Below are positions 1 through 7,078 of a DNA stretch of 64,000 nucleotides, piece by piece. The DNA is from Leadbetterella lacustris. GTDB lineage: Bacteria > Bacteroidota > Bacteroidia > Cytophagales > Spirosomataceae. A model generated the notes under the pieces. That model was not told the DNA's origin and did no database searches. It worked only from the letters and a program-made list of their open reading frames with translations. The DNA is taken from assembly GCA_965234335.1 (NCBI GenBank), contig OZ248455.1, positions 1-64,000 of the forward strand, written 5' to 3'. Numbering within the stretch: the first letter of the stretch is position 1; the number at the start of each line of letters is the position of its first letter. A program made the translations under genes and the position numbers.

Positions 1-2
1 AT

Positions 3-131
3 TTCAAAGAAACAATGCAGGAGTTTCAAAAATTTTATAATTTCGAAAGAATTCATAGTGGAGTTGGATATACTAGCCCCTATAAATTTCTTCTTAAAAA
101 AGGAGTTGATTTAAAACAACCCCCTCTTTAA
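3..131 (+). pseudogene. IS3-type transposase OrfB, C-terminal end (cut by window edge)
   Basis: The frame is open from the left edge to a TAA at 129-131. The peptide contains FYNFERIHSGVGYTSPYKFL, which matches the end of the DDE integrase core of IS3-family OrfB proteins (the YN-x-ERxHSxxGYxTP pattern). Only about 42 codons are in the window, so it cannot be told whether the gene is intact upstream. It belongs with the other insertion-sequence debris in the first 8 kb. Confidence 0.7.
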
Positions 132-196
132 GACGATTAGTAATTTGGGTTTCACAAAGATAATCCATCTCTAAATTCCGTCCAATATTTATCAGG

Positions 197-400
197 TTGG
201 TACAATCTACTACAGAAATTGCAAAAAACAAAAATGCACAAGGTTTCGTAGAAAATCATAAAGCTGCCAAAGCTGGTGGGAATGTGGCAGGAAATGCAAG
301 AAAAGAATTAGAAAAAAAATCGGGTGCAAAAATTGTAAGTAAGCAAAATTTTAAAAATTTAGACAGTACCATAGAATTGAACGAAAATAATGATTTATAA
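197..400 (+). pseudogene. Remnant of a DinD/BRO-like phage antirepressor-type protein (C-terminus)
   Basis: A 67-codon frame whose only start would be TTG. The stretch HKAAKAGGNVAGNARKELE followed by KIVSKQNF resembles the conserved C-terminal tail of BRO-N/DinD-like proteins found on Bacteroidota mobile elements. The expected N-terminal BRO domain of about 100 residues or more is absent, and no homologous frame is visible upstream. This is most likely the 3' stump of a deleted gene. The family assignment is from memory of the motif and is not secure. Confidence 0.4.
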
Positions 401-444
401 TATTCGAAAGTATTATAAAATCAATGACCTAAAAATAATATAGG

Positions 445-1374
445 ATGAATCAAGAAAAATTTATTGAAACCATAGACATCCGAGAAGATTATCTTCTAAA
501 AAAAGATAATTTATTAGAAATTCTATTGCAAGATAAAACCACTGGCAAAAATATTCTGTGGGCTACAGACTCTTATACACAAATGGGTGAAATGTTTGCC
601 CAACAAGCAGAAATTAAAACAGAAGTAGTTACTGGTGTACATGGCACATTAATACAACCACGAGCAATAAAAAGCAAAGAAGAACAACTTTTAAGAACAC
701 GAGACAAAGCAGAGGTATTTACGCCTCTATCTATTGTTAAACAAATGAATGAGGCTTGCGATACTGAAGCAGTAACAGAAAATAATTGGCAAGAATATCT
801 GGCTTTGCTGAAATTAGAAATTACATGTGGCGAAGCCCCTTTTATTGTCTCTCGTTATGACCCAGTTTCTGATAAACAAGAATTACTGCCTTTAGAAGAG
901 CGTGTAGGTTTTTTAGATAAAAAGTTAAGTGTCGTTTCAAAGTACTGCGATATACAAGAAGAATGGATAAAGTGGGCAATAATCGCTTTTAAAAGTTCTT
1001 ATGGTTATGAGTGGCAAGGCGATAGTTTACTGATAGCTCGTGAAAATCTCCTTTATACATTTATTGATTACTACCAAGATAAATTTAATATAGCTCCAAG
1101 TTTAGTGCTTCTTAAAGAGATTGCTGAAATTATAGTTTGGAATATATTTCAAATGGATGGTTTAAAATATGTGATTCCCATGAGTTGTAAAAATGAAAAA
1201 ATAACTATTAAAGGCTTAGAAACTTTATTCGGTAAAGAAGATGACAAGGTTGTAGATAAGCCCTGTGCTAGTTGCGAAAACAAAACAGCTAAAAAACATA
1301 ATGGTGTGTATGTGAAAATTATGGATTGGGTAAAAGGTAAGCCCGTAAGGTTTGTGGATATGGTAAATGCTTAA
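445..1374 (+). CDS. Restriction-modification-associated protein (restriction endonuclease subunit M-like)
   Basis: A 309-aa soluble protein. The N-terminal segment (IRED...LLKKDNLLEILLQDKTTGKNI, split across residues about 12-36), an AEVFTP motif near residue 89, and LEITCGEAPFIVSRYD near residue 125 are typical of a Bacteroidota/Epsilonproteobacteria family usually annotated as restriction endonuclease subunit M. No NPPY-type catalytic motif of N6-adenine methyltransferases is visible, so catalysis should not be assumed. The C-terminus has a CASC pair near residues 274-277. It stands alone with no partner HsdR/HsdS-like gene in view, next to the DinD-like remnant, so it may be an orphan of a lost defence module. 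Confidence 0.55.
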   Translation: MNQEKFIETIDIREDYLLKKDNLLEILLQDKTTGKNILWATDSYTQMGEMFAQQAEIKTEVVTGVHGTLIQPRAIKSKEEQLLRTRDKAEVFTPLSIVKQMNEACDTEAVTENNWQEYLALLKLEITCGEAPFIVSRYDPVSDKQELLPLEERVGFLDKKLSVVSKYCDIQEEWIKWAIIAFKSSYGYEWQGDSLLIARENLLYTFIDYYQDKFNIAPSLVLLKEIAEIIVWNIFQMDGLKYVIPMSCKNEKITIKGLETLFGKEDDKVVDKPCASCENKTAKKHNGVYVKIMDWVKGKPVRFVDMVNA

Positions 1375-1817
1375 AAATATGCAATTCTTAGTCTTCGTAC
1401 CAAGTACGAGAAAAAAGTGGTATGCCACTCCGCCATGGTTACATCTTAGCGGCAGTGTGTGGTGAGGTTCATTCGGTTTAATTCAAACCCACTGAAATTT
1501 ATACCCAAAATGCAGCAAAAGCCTTTGATGAAACAATGAGTTAATTGGACAAACTGAGATAAACTTGGAAGTAAAATTTACAACAAAATATTTGATTTTA
1601 TAAACCTTAAATTCAAAACATGGATATTCTCATGAAAATATTAACGAAACTCCTTAGTTTTCACAAAGCCTTAATTAATAGGGCATTAATAGTAAAATCA
1701 AGTAAAGTTTACTAAAGATATTACCGAAACTCAAAAAATGACTTTCGCAAACATACTCGTTGTGCTCAATTATGACAAAAGAAGCAACCTGAGTCGAAAA
1801 AATATCGGATTGATAAT
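1375..1817. other. Intergenic stretch, no gene recognised
   Basis: No convincing coding frame. It holds a small hairpin at 1395-1409 (TCGTAC, loop CAA, GTACGA) inside a sequence that begins CTTAGTCTTCG and continues to AAGTGGT. A related arrangement recurs at 5198-5235. Near the right end lies GTTGTGCTC (1759-1767), discussed as the left end of a gene cassette. Confidence 0.5.
1759..1767 (+). other. Putative left boundary of cassette 1 (GTT core)
   Basis: The nine bases GTTGTGCTC are the exact reverse complement of GAGCACAAC at 2748-2756, the outer left arm of the attC-like hairpin that follows the next gene. In integron cassettes the TT-initial sequence at the cassette's left end is complementary to the outer left arm of its own attC. 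The match fits that rule, but nine bases could be coincidence. Confidence 0.35.
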
Positions 1818-2771
1818 ATGATATTAAAAAACCTCAAATCCATTTTAGGAATGAAGAAATCAAAATTAGAAGAGTTTCTTTCTGGACACCGTTATCTAAA
1901 ACTAATAAGAGAACATAATATTGACTATGTGTATATTGATAAGTTTGTAGGAACAGATGACATAAAGGACTTATTGATTGTTTTAAGGAGCGAAAAGTAT
2001 CAAATAGCTTTCCACGATAATGTTCATCCAACAGTAAGTGACCCAGGAGCTTATTTTAGCTACTCTTCTGAGAAATCAATAGATGATAACCATTGGAGTA
2101 TGACATATGGGAATCATGGTTGGTCAGGTGGTATATATCAAATAAGGGATTTCATTCTTGCTAGACATATAATAAGCCTGATTAAAAAAGAGGAATTAAC
2201 TCGAATTCAAATTTCAGACGTTATTTTCTTTTCTCACTATGATTTAAAATCAGAAGATGATAGCAAAAAGAAAGGTTCTGAAATTGATGAGATGCACCGA
2301 AAAAAGACCACTAAAGAAATAATTAATAAAATATCCTCGAAGGACAGTCATCAAATTTGGGAATCGTCATGTGAAATAATTGCATTAGGACAGGACAGAG
2401 AAGCAATGAAACCTTTGCTTATATTGACTGATAAGATAGATGAATTAACTAAAGGGATTGAACTTGGTGGAGCTTTTGCTCCAAATTCAAGGTTTCTTAG
2501 TGGTGCTGTTAAGACGCTAGAATTTCATAGAAATTCAGATTCTTGTACTTGTGCTTTGTACGGTCTGCACGATTGTATGAATCCGAATAAAGAGGTAGAT
2601 AAAGGATTTTTAAGAATTGACAATATTATTAGAATCGAAGAAAAATGGGTTGATTATTATGAAGCTATTTGTACAAGATGTAATCAGAAATTTAGAATTG
2701 AAGAAAGAGTAGGACATTATATGTGGTGGCATTGGAAAAGAATAACTGAGCACAACACGGCATATAAGTAA
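1818..2771 (+). CDS. Hypothetical protein with cysteine-rich C-terminal region
   Basis: A 317-aa protein that I do not recognise. No signal peptide or membrane segment is visible. Residues about 165-245 are helical and charged, with a HEAT-like flavour. The last 80 residues contain SCTCALYGLHDC and later CTRC, which could form a zinc site. The gene ends in HNTAYK-stop, and its stop codon lies inside the left arm of the attC-like hairpin at 2751-2877. This arrangement is common for single-gene cassettes. An immunity-like role is possible but unsupported. Confidence 0.55.
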   Translation: MILKNLKSILGMKKSKLEEFLSGHRYLKLIREHNIDYVYIDKFVGTDDIKDLLIVLRSEKYQIAFHDNVHPTVSDPGAYFSYSSEKSIDDNHWSMTYGNHGWSGGIYQIRDFILARHIISLIKKEELTRIQISDVIFFSHYDLKSEDDSKKKGSEIDEMHRKKTTKEIINKISSKDSHQIWESSCEIIALGQDREAMKPLLILTDKIDELTKGIELGGAFAPNSRFLSGAVKTLEFHRNSDSCTCALYGLHDCMNPNKEVDKGFLRIDNIIRIEEKWVDYYEAICTRCNQKFRIEERVGHYMWWHWKRITEHNTAYK

Positions 2772-2877
2772 TGGCGGGGTTTGTGGGTTGCCAAGTGCAG
2801 TACTACTATTGTAGTTTCTGCCCGGTTGACAACGAACCGCTTCGAAATCCGCCACTACTCATATGCCCAACGTTACC
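2748..2877 (+). repeat. attC-like imperfect inverted repeat (cassette recombination site)
   Basis: The 18-nt arm at 2760-2777 (GCATATAAGTAATGGCGG) pairs with 2849-2866 (CCGCCACTACTCATATGC) with two mismatches. Outside the arms are an AAC box (2754-2756) and AACGTTACC (2869-2877). The 71-nt loop contains a smaller CTAC-TATT-GTAG hairpin. Total span is about 120 nt. The layout, with R''-type AAC, an inner arm, a variable loop, an inner arm and GTT, is that of an integron attC, although the outer boxes do not fully fit RYYYAAC/GTTRRRY. Confidence 0.5.
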
Positions 2878-2915
2878 AGCAAGGCTAAAAAGACAATGAC
2901 AAACAAAATATCATT

Positions 2916-3521
2916 ATGACATTAGAAAATTTCAGAGAAATTATAATTGACTCGGATGACTCCGAAAAACAGCTTTTATTTATCCAAAAATTTTTATTTC
3001 ACGGGATTCCTGCTGTGTTTAAAGAAAGAGAAGATGATTACTTTGAATTTAGAAATCGTATTGCGAATAAATTTGGAGTTGGTTTTCATGAAGTTTTCAT
3101 AGTTGGGTCTGCAAAACTCGGATTTAGTTATTACAAAGGCACACAATTCGATTATGACTCAGACATTGATGTAGTAATAGTTAATGAAAAACTATTCGAA
3201 CAGTTCTATTTTAAGATTACAGAATATCAATATCAGCTTGACAGACAATTTAAAACAGTTGACTTAAAAGAATTAAAAATTTATAGTGACTTTTTAAGAT
3301 ATTTAGTAAAAGGCTGGATGAGACCTGACAAATTACCTACTTCCTTTCAGGTTAATCTTCTCAAATCAGAGTGGTTTGATTTTTTTGAATCAATTTCATA
3401 TGGAAATTCAGAAGTTGGAAATTACAAAGTTGCAGCTGGACTTTTCAAAAACTACGAATACTTGGAAAAGTATTATACAAGAAGCATTGAAGACGTATAT
3501 AACTCATTAACAAAAAATTGA
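2916..3521 (+). CDS. Nucleotidyltransferase-fold protein, partner of DUF262 protein
   Basis: A 201-aa soluble protein. VGSAKLGFS at about residues 63-71 followed by YDSDIDVVIV (80-89, acidic D81/D83/D85) is the GS-x(n)-DxD signature of the polymerase-beta-like nucleotidyltransferase superfamily. The rest is helical and lacks another recognisable domain. The stop is followed after one base by the ATG of the DUF262 gene, so the two are almost certainly co-translated. By analogy with minimal nucleotidyltransferase toxin or defence modules it may modify a nucleotide or tRNA, but the substrate cannot be read from sequence. Confidence 0.65.
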   Translation: MTLENFREIIIDSDDSEKQLLFIQKFLFHGIPAVFKEREDDYFEFRNRIANKFGVGFHEVFIVGSAKLGFSYYKGTQFDYDSDIDVVIVNEKLFEQFYFKITEYQYQLDRQFKTVDLKELKIYSDFLRYLVKGWMRPDKLPTSFQVNLLKSEWFDFFESISYGNSEVGNYKVAAGLFKNYEYLEKYYTRSIEDVYNSLTKN

Positions 3522-3522
3522 T

Positions 3523-4524
3523 ATGGCAAGACAAATTCCATCAAGCCCGAGTAATAAAAAGATAAGTGAACTCTATAAACGCATTAAAGAGAAAACACTA
3601 ATTCTACAACCTGACTTTCAAAGAAAATTTGTTTGGACACCCGGACATAAAGAAGCATTCATTGACACAATTTTAAAAGGACTGCCCTTTCCCGAAATAT
3701 ATACAGCTCAATCCGGGATTGATATCGAAAAAATCGAAACTCAAGAAGTTGTGGTTGATGGTCAACAAAGGTTAAGCACTTTGGTACAATATATTGAAGA
3801 ACCTGAAGGAGCAAAGATATTCGGAAAACTTGTTCCTAAATTTAAAGATTTAGGGCAAGAAAGCCAAAAAGAATTTCTTAATTACAATGTTGTAATTCGT
3901 GACCTTGAAGACATATCACCCGAATTAATACGTGAAATATTCAAGAGAATTAATCAAACTAAATTCAATCTTGAACAAGTTGAAATTCAAAACGCTGTTT
4001 ATGACGGTGAATTCATTACAACTGCAAAAGAGATTCTAAATTCTGTTGAAAGTGACCATATTCCAATTTTCAGTGAATCAGAAATGTCCAGGATGTCTGA
4101 CTTGCATTTTATTCTTTCTGTAATGTCAACCCTTGAATTAGGTGGATATTTCACAAGGGACGTTGAAATAGAAAAAATGGTAGCAGTGTTTAATGACAAT
4201 TTCCCGAAAAAAGAATTTGCACAAAGTAAAATTGTAACAGTTTTAAAAGGCATTAAATCGATGGAACTTGAACCTGATTCAATCTGGTATAGAAAATCCA
4301 ATTTTTTCACAATCGTAATTGAACTTTGCAAACTTGAAGAAATAAATTTTGAACTCATTAAACCAAGACTGTTAGACCTTGAAAAAAATATTTTAGCAAA
4401 TAAATATACACCTCGTGACGAAAACGAGTTTGCTACATACTATGGCTATATGTATACAGGAACAAATAGCAGACAGGCGAGAGTAGTAAGGTCAGAAATA
4501 TTTAATAAAAATGTGTTACAATGA
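3523..4524 (+). CDS. DUF262 (GmrSD/ParB-like) domain protein
   Basis: A 333-aa protein. The N-terminal half is a DUF262 domain: LQPDFQRKFVW (about residues 27-37), a KEAFIDTILKGLPFP helix, and VVDGQQRLSTL with DGQQR at 79-83, the nucleotide-binding motif shared with ParB/Srx-like folds. No C-terminal DUF1524/HNH nuclease motif is present, so this is a stand-alone DUF262, unlike the type IV restriction enzyme GmrSD. The C-terminal half is helical and unassigned. It forms a tight two-gene unit with the upstream nucleotidyltransferase, and both are bounded by attC-like sequence. Defence or toxin-antitoxin function is an inference. Confidence 0.7.
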   Translation: MARQIPSSPSNKKISELYKRIKEKTLILQPDFQRKFVWTPGHKEAFIDTILKGLPFPEIYTAQSGIDIEKIETQEVVVDGQQRLSTLVQYIEEPEGAKIFGKLVPKFKDLGQESQKEFLNYNVVIRDLEDISPELIREIFKRINQTKFNLEQVEIQNAVYDGEFITTAKEILNSVESDHIPIFSESEMSRMSDLHFILSVMSTLELGGYFTRDVEIEKMVAVFNDNFPKKEFAQSKIVTVLKGIKSMELEPDSIWYRKSNFFTIVIELCKLEEINFELIKPRLLDLEKNILANKYTPRDENEFATYYGYMYTGTNSRQARVVRSEIFNKNVLQ

Positions 4525-4535
4525 CAAGAAGCCCA

Positions 4536-4568
4536 GCCGGTAACAGCACCTACCCAAAAGGCGGGGTT
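4536..4568 (+). repeat. Left half of a second attC-like site, interrupted by a MITE
   Basis: GCCGGTAAC (4536-4544) is complementary at 8 of 9 positions to GTTACCAGC (2872-2880), the left end of this cassette. It is followed by AGCACCTACCC and GGCGGGGTT, which aligns with the same part of the site at 2754-2780 (AACAC, GGCATAT, GGCGGGGTT). The matching right half is missing because the 230-bp element begins here. Confidence 0.45.
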
Positions 4569-4797
4569 CCGCTCTTCAACATGTCCCGCAAAACATGTCG
4601 AATCCAGATAAAATAGGATTTCCAATCCGATTTTGATAGATTTAAGACCGACTGTATGAGCTCGAATTGTGCAATTTAAAAAGCTTTGTGTTCATAATTA
4701 TGGCACAAGAACCGTTTCGTTGGCATTTGAAATTTATGATTCGGATTGGAAATCCTCATTATCTAGCTTCGACATCGGGAAGATGTAGAAGAGCGGA
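4568..4797. mobile_element. Non-autonomous MITE-like element, copy 1
   Basis: A 230-bp element with perfect 10-bp terminal inverted repeats TCCGCTCTTC / GAAGAGCGGA. Inside are a second, longer inverted repeat (AGGATTTCCAATCCGA against TCGGATTGGAAATCCT) and small hairpins at each end built on ACATGT and GACATC/GATGTC. It encodes no transposase; the short frame inside it is not a gene. A copy of equal length lies at 4914-5143. It interrupts the attC-like site at 4536-4568. Confidence 0.75.
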
Positions 4798-4914
4798 GCA
4801 AAATCAACCATCAACGAGCATATCAAAAACATTTTTGAAGAAGGAGAGCTTATAGAAACTTCGTGTTTACAGAAATTCGGAATTTCCGAATTTCAGCAAA
4901 AAACACCCAATTAT
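4798..4914 (+). pseudogene. Fragment of a RhuM-family protein gene between two MITE copies
   Basis: Thirty-nine in-frame codons include STINEHIKNIFEEGEL and KFGISEFQQKTPNY. This matches the segment of RhuM-family (virulence/phage-associated DNA-binding-like) proteins that precedes the YNLD...VGYR motif. Both sides are cut exactly at the MITE ends and neither flanking part of the gene is found nearby, so this is an internal fragment left after insertion and deletion. The family call rests on the INEHIKNIFEEGEL motif. Confidence 0.6.
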
Positions 4915-5143
4915 CCGCTCTTCAACATGTTCCGCAGGGCATGTCGTAGCTAGATAAAATAGGATTTCCAATCCGATTTTGATAGATTTAAGACCGAATA
5001 TATGAGCTCGAATTGTACAATTTAAAAAGCTTTGTGCTGATAATTATGGCACAAGAACTGTTTCGTTAGCATTAGAAATTTATGATTCGGATTGGAAATC
5101 CTCATTATCTAGCTTGGACATCGGGAAGATGTCGAAGAGCGGA
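4914..5143. mobile_element. Non-autonomous MITE-like element, copy 2
   Basis: Same length and layout as copy 1, with scattered substitutions (for example AACATGTTCCGCAGGGCATGTCG at the left end, given here in pieces: AACATGTTCC, GCAGGGCATG). The flanks TTA and TAA extend the terminal palindrome to TTATCCGCTCTTC / GAAGAGCGGATAA. The extension is not shared with copy 1, so it may include a short target duplication. Confidence 0.75.
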
Positions 5144-5586
5144 TAAGTGTCTGAATTAGGATTCATAAGATTATTTGATTTTAGGATTTTACCAGCTGTG
5201 CTTAGTCTTCGGACTAAGCACGAGTGTCAAGTGGTCTCCTGACCGCAGTAAACCAACACCTGCTCCGCTATATTCATTTGAATCCAGTTCGGTCTGGTTT
5301 GGTTACAAAAGCATCTGATTACGTTTATTCAAGTACATCAAATTATGTTAGGAATTATTGATATTTGTTTTGCTTCAGTACCAATAATTGATTTTACGAA
5401 GCAAAACAGTATAATTGATATGAACGAATGGTCAAAAACTGTATGTATCACGTCGGTCAAAGACCGAAATACACACGTACGAAGGTCAGAGCGTTCGCAC
5501 AGCGAGACAATTTGACCGATCTGTAATAATAGAACAAAATCAAACATCTTATACCAACTAGAAATTGTCAAAATGTTTTTATTAGA
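5144..5586. other. Intergenic stretch with a strong hairpin, no gene recognised
   Basis: A perfect 10-bp hairpin with a TTCG loop lies at 5198-5221 (GTGCTTAGTC, TTCG, GACTAAGCAC). It is followed by ACGAGTGTCAAGTGGTC, echoing the sequence around 1385-1420. No T-run follows, so it is not an obvious terminator. A minus-strand frame at 5338-5571 has no recognisable features and I do not call it a gene. Confidence 0.4.
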
Positions 5587-5610
5587 AAGCCCTCAATAAG
5601 GGCTTTTTTA
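5587..5610 (+). terminator. Rho-independent terminator
   Basis: AAGCCCT (5587-5593), loop CAATA, AGGGCTT (5599-5605), then a T-run. It reads on the plus strand and overlaps the 3' end of the minus-strand toxin remnant. On the minus strand the stem is followed by only a weak T-rich tract, so it may act partly in both directions. Confidence 0.6.
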
Positions 5611-5940
5611 ATTTTTCATCAAGCTACAAATTTTATCGGTAACTGATTTAAGGAAACTGGGTTTTGCTTGGGTAATTTTAGAGAGAATAAGGCTTTTGTG
5701 AACTGTAAATATTTTGTGTGTTCTGATATAACTTTTGAGTGGTAAGGGTTGCAAGCAATCAGTATCTTCAATAGCAATAGAAAGTCCGTCATTATTGAGT
5801 TAGGAGGTTATTTGTACAATCAAATAGTCGCCATTTTTATTTATAATTTCGTTTGAGACAACCAAAGCAGGACGTTTTTTGAATTCAGAACCATCGGTAA
5901 AAGGAAACTTTACCACTACAATATCAGCTTGTTTGTACAT
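5608..5940 (-). pseudogene. PemK/MazF-family toxin with in-frame stop
   Basis: Reading down from ATG at 5940 gives 46 codons (QADIVVVKFPFTDGSEFKKR, then PALVVSNEI and DYLIVQITS), then TAA at 5802-5800, then 63 more in-frame codons (LSIAIEDTDC, YIRTHKIFTVHKSLI, KITQAKPSF). The combined 110-residue product matches PemK/MazF endoribonuclease length and order: the RP-x-LVVSN strand and the S-YIR-x-HKIFTV core. The single nonsense codon would give a 46-residue truncated product. It starts five bases after the antitoxin stop and is the last gene of the minus-strand TA series. Confidence 0.7.
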
Positions 5941-5944
5941 AGAT

Positions 5945-6196
5945 TTATAAAATTTTATCCCAACGGTTGTCTTCTTCCGAAAGCCAATCTTTAGCCAGTG
6001 ATTTTTCGCTAACTTGGTATGAAATTGTGGTTAATTCTTTATCATTGGTATAATCATCGTAAAGCATATCAACTGCTTTTTCTGTTTGATGATTTAACTC
6101 TTCTTTTTTGATAGATTTTAGTGTTTGTTCCATCACAAAAAACCTTTTAGACAAAGGCAATCGCTGAATTTCTTTAACTATTGTTTTTACTTCCAT
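5945..6196 (-). CDS. Antitoxin of the PemK/MazF-type pair
   Basis: An 83-aa hydrophilic protein. The first 30 residues (EVKTIVKEIQRLPLSKRFFV) are helix-forming, and the acidic tail ends SLAKDWLSEEDNRWDKIL, a tail seen in small antitoxins that precede PemK-like toxins in Bacteroidota. It ends a few bases before the toxin remnant. DNA binding is not obvious from sequence. With the toxin broken it is an orphan, perhaps kept as an anti-addiction gene or as chance survival. Confidence 0.6.
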   Translation of the reverse strand: MEVKTIVKEIQRLPLSKRFFVMEQTLKSIKKEELNHQTEKAVDMLYDDYTNDKELTTISYQVSEKSLAKDWLSEEDNRWDKIL

Positions 6197-6208
6197 TTTC
6201 TTAAATTT

Positions 6209-6568
6209 TTAAAGTGCTAATGCGTTAGAAAGTGTTTGTTTTAATTTTTGTTTTGTAGCCAATCCATCAATAATGGAATAAATACCTTTTTTCTCGTCCT
6301 CTTCTAAATTTTCTAAAATAATAACCTTTTCCATCAATGATTTATCCATAGAATGAACATCTTTTAGTTCTTCTCCAGTATTGAATAGTTCAGAAAGCGT
6401 ACAGCCCATAGCCTTAGCAATCTTCTCAATGGTTGAGTAAGATGGGTCGGTTTTGTCATTTTCAATACGGCTAAACTGTGCTTTTTCAATATCAGCCCCA
6501 ATAACTACCTCTTTTTGAGAAAGTCCTTTTGCTAATCGCACTTTTTTAATCTGTTCTCCTAATCCCAT
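6209..6568 (-). CDS. XRE-family helix-turn-helix regulator
   Basis: A 119-aa protein. Residues 5-62 are a Cro/C1-type HTH: IKKVRLAKGLSQKEVV, ADIEKAQFSRIENDKTDPSY, and IEKIAKAMGCTLSELF. The C-terminal 50 residues are helical and probably dimerise. It lies between two TA pairs, 11 bases after the RelE-like gene and 12 bases before the next antitoxin. It may be the HigA-like partner or the autorepressor of the cluster. An inverted repeat at 6582-6642 just upstream of its start is a candidate operator. Confidence 0.8.
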   Translation of the reverse strand: MGLGEQIKKVRLAKGLSQKEVVIGADIEKAQFSRIENDKTDPSYSTIEKIAKAMGCTLSELFNTGEELKDVHSMDKSLMEKVIILENLEEDEKKGIYSIIDGLATKQKLKQTLSNALAL

Positions 6569-6579
6569 TTTGATATGTT

Positions 6580-6864
6580 TTAAAGCAACAAAATTACAAA
6601 ATAAAACAATAATTGTAAAGATATAAAAATTATGGTTGCTTTATAATATAACTTTTGTGTTTTTGCGATGTTATACTTATCGTAGATAATGCGGTGTGTA
6701 CCAACAGGTATTCGGTAGCCATCTCTACCAGTTAGTTTTTTATAAGCATGAGGGCGAGGGTTTTCTGCAAGGCTGTCAATATCTTCAATAATGTTGGTGT
6801 AATACGGGTCGTTAATTATAGCAAGAGCTTTAATTACTTTTTTCTTGTATAGCAGTTCGTACAT
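6580..6864 (-). CDS. RelE/ParE-type toxin with aberrant C-terminus
   Basis: A 94-aa frame. Residues 1-61 fit RelE-type toxins well: MYELLYKKKVIKAL, SLAENPRP, YKKLTGRDGYRIPVGTHRII. The usual last strand and the tail of type V-x-x-I-x-HRKDVY are missing. After IIYD the frame runs into an unrelated lysine-rich then hydrophobic tail (FISLQLLFYFVILLL) that reads through the operator region of the next gene. A deletion or frameshift near residue 62 is likely, removing residues usually needed for mRNA cleavage. The start overlaps the antitoxin stop (TAATG). Confidence 0.65.
   Translation of the reverse strand: MYELLYKKKVIKALAIINDPYYTNIIEDIDSLAENPRPHAYKKLTGRDGYRIPVGTHRIIYDKYNIAKTQKLYYKATIIFISLQLLFYFVILLL
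6582..6642 (-). promoter_or_regulatory. Inverted repeat and promoter upstream of the XRE gene
   Basis: AAAGCAAC (6582-6589) and GTTGCTTT (6635-6642) form a perfect 8-bp inverted repeat 45 bases apart, starting 14 bases upstream of the XRE start. On the minus strand the region between includes TAATTTTG, which fits the Bacteroidota -7 element TAnnTTTG. This suits an autoregulatory operator. No binding data can be inferred. Confidence 0.4.
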
Positions 6865-7070
6865 TATTTGCCTAATTTTCTTCGTTCGGCTTCAATCATT
6901 GCCATCGCCTCATTTTTAGAAATAGCAGGCTCTTTGTCATTTTTACTGTCGTCATACAATTTAATATCTTCTAATTCATCAAGAAGTGATTTAAAATCTT
7001 TCATAGAAAGAACGGCAGATATCTTTTTACCCGTATTGTCGGTAATATAATGTGGGTGTATTGCTATCAT
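6864..7070 (-). CDS. Phd/RelB-like antitoxin
   Basis: A 68-aa protein. MIAIHPHYITDNTGKKISAV, then LSMKDFKSLLDELEDIKLYD, is the beta-hairpin plus helix typical of Phd/YefM-like antitoxins. The acidic-to-basic tail (KNEAMAMIEAERRKLGK) would bind the toxin. Its stop codon overlaps the start of the RelE-like toxin by one base, the usual translational coupling. Confidence 0.7.
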   Translation of the reverse strand: MIAIHPHYITDNTGKKISAVLSMKDFKSLLDELEDIKLYDDSKNDKEPAISKNEAMAMIEAERRKLGK

Positions 7071-7078
7071 AATCTTGT

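Noticed and set aside
4667..4855. 62-codon plus-strand gene
   Set aside because: It lies mostly inside MITE copy 1 and runs out of frame through the RhuM fragment; no coding features.
5338..5571. 77-codon minus-strand gene
   Set aside because: No motif, no partner and a composition like the surrounding repeat-rich DNA.
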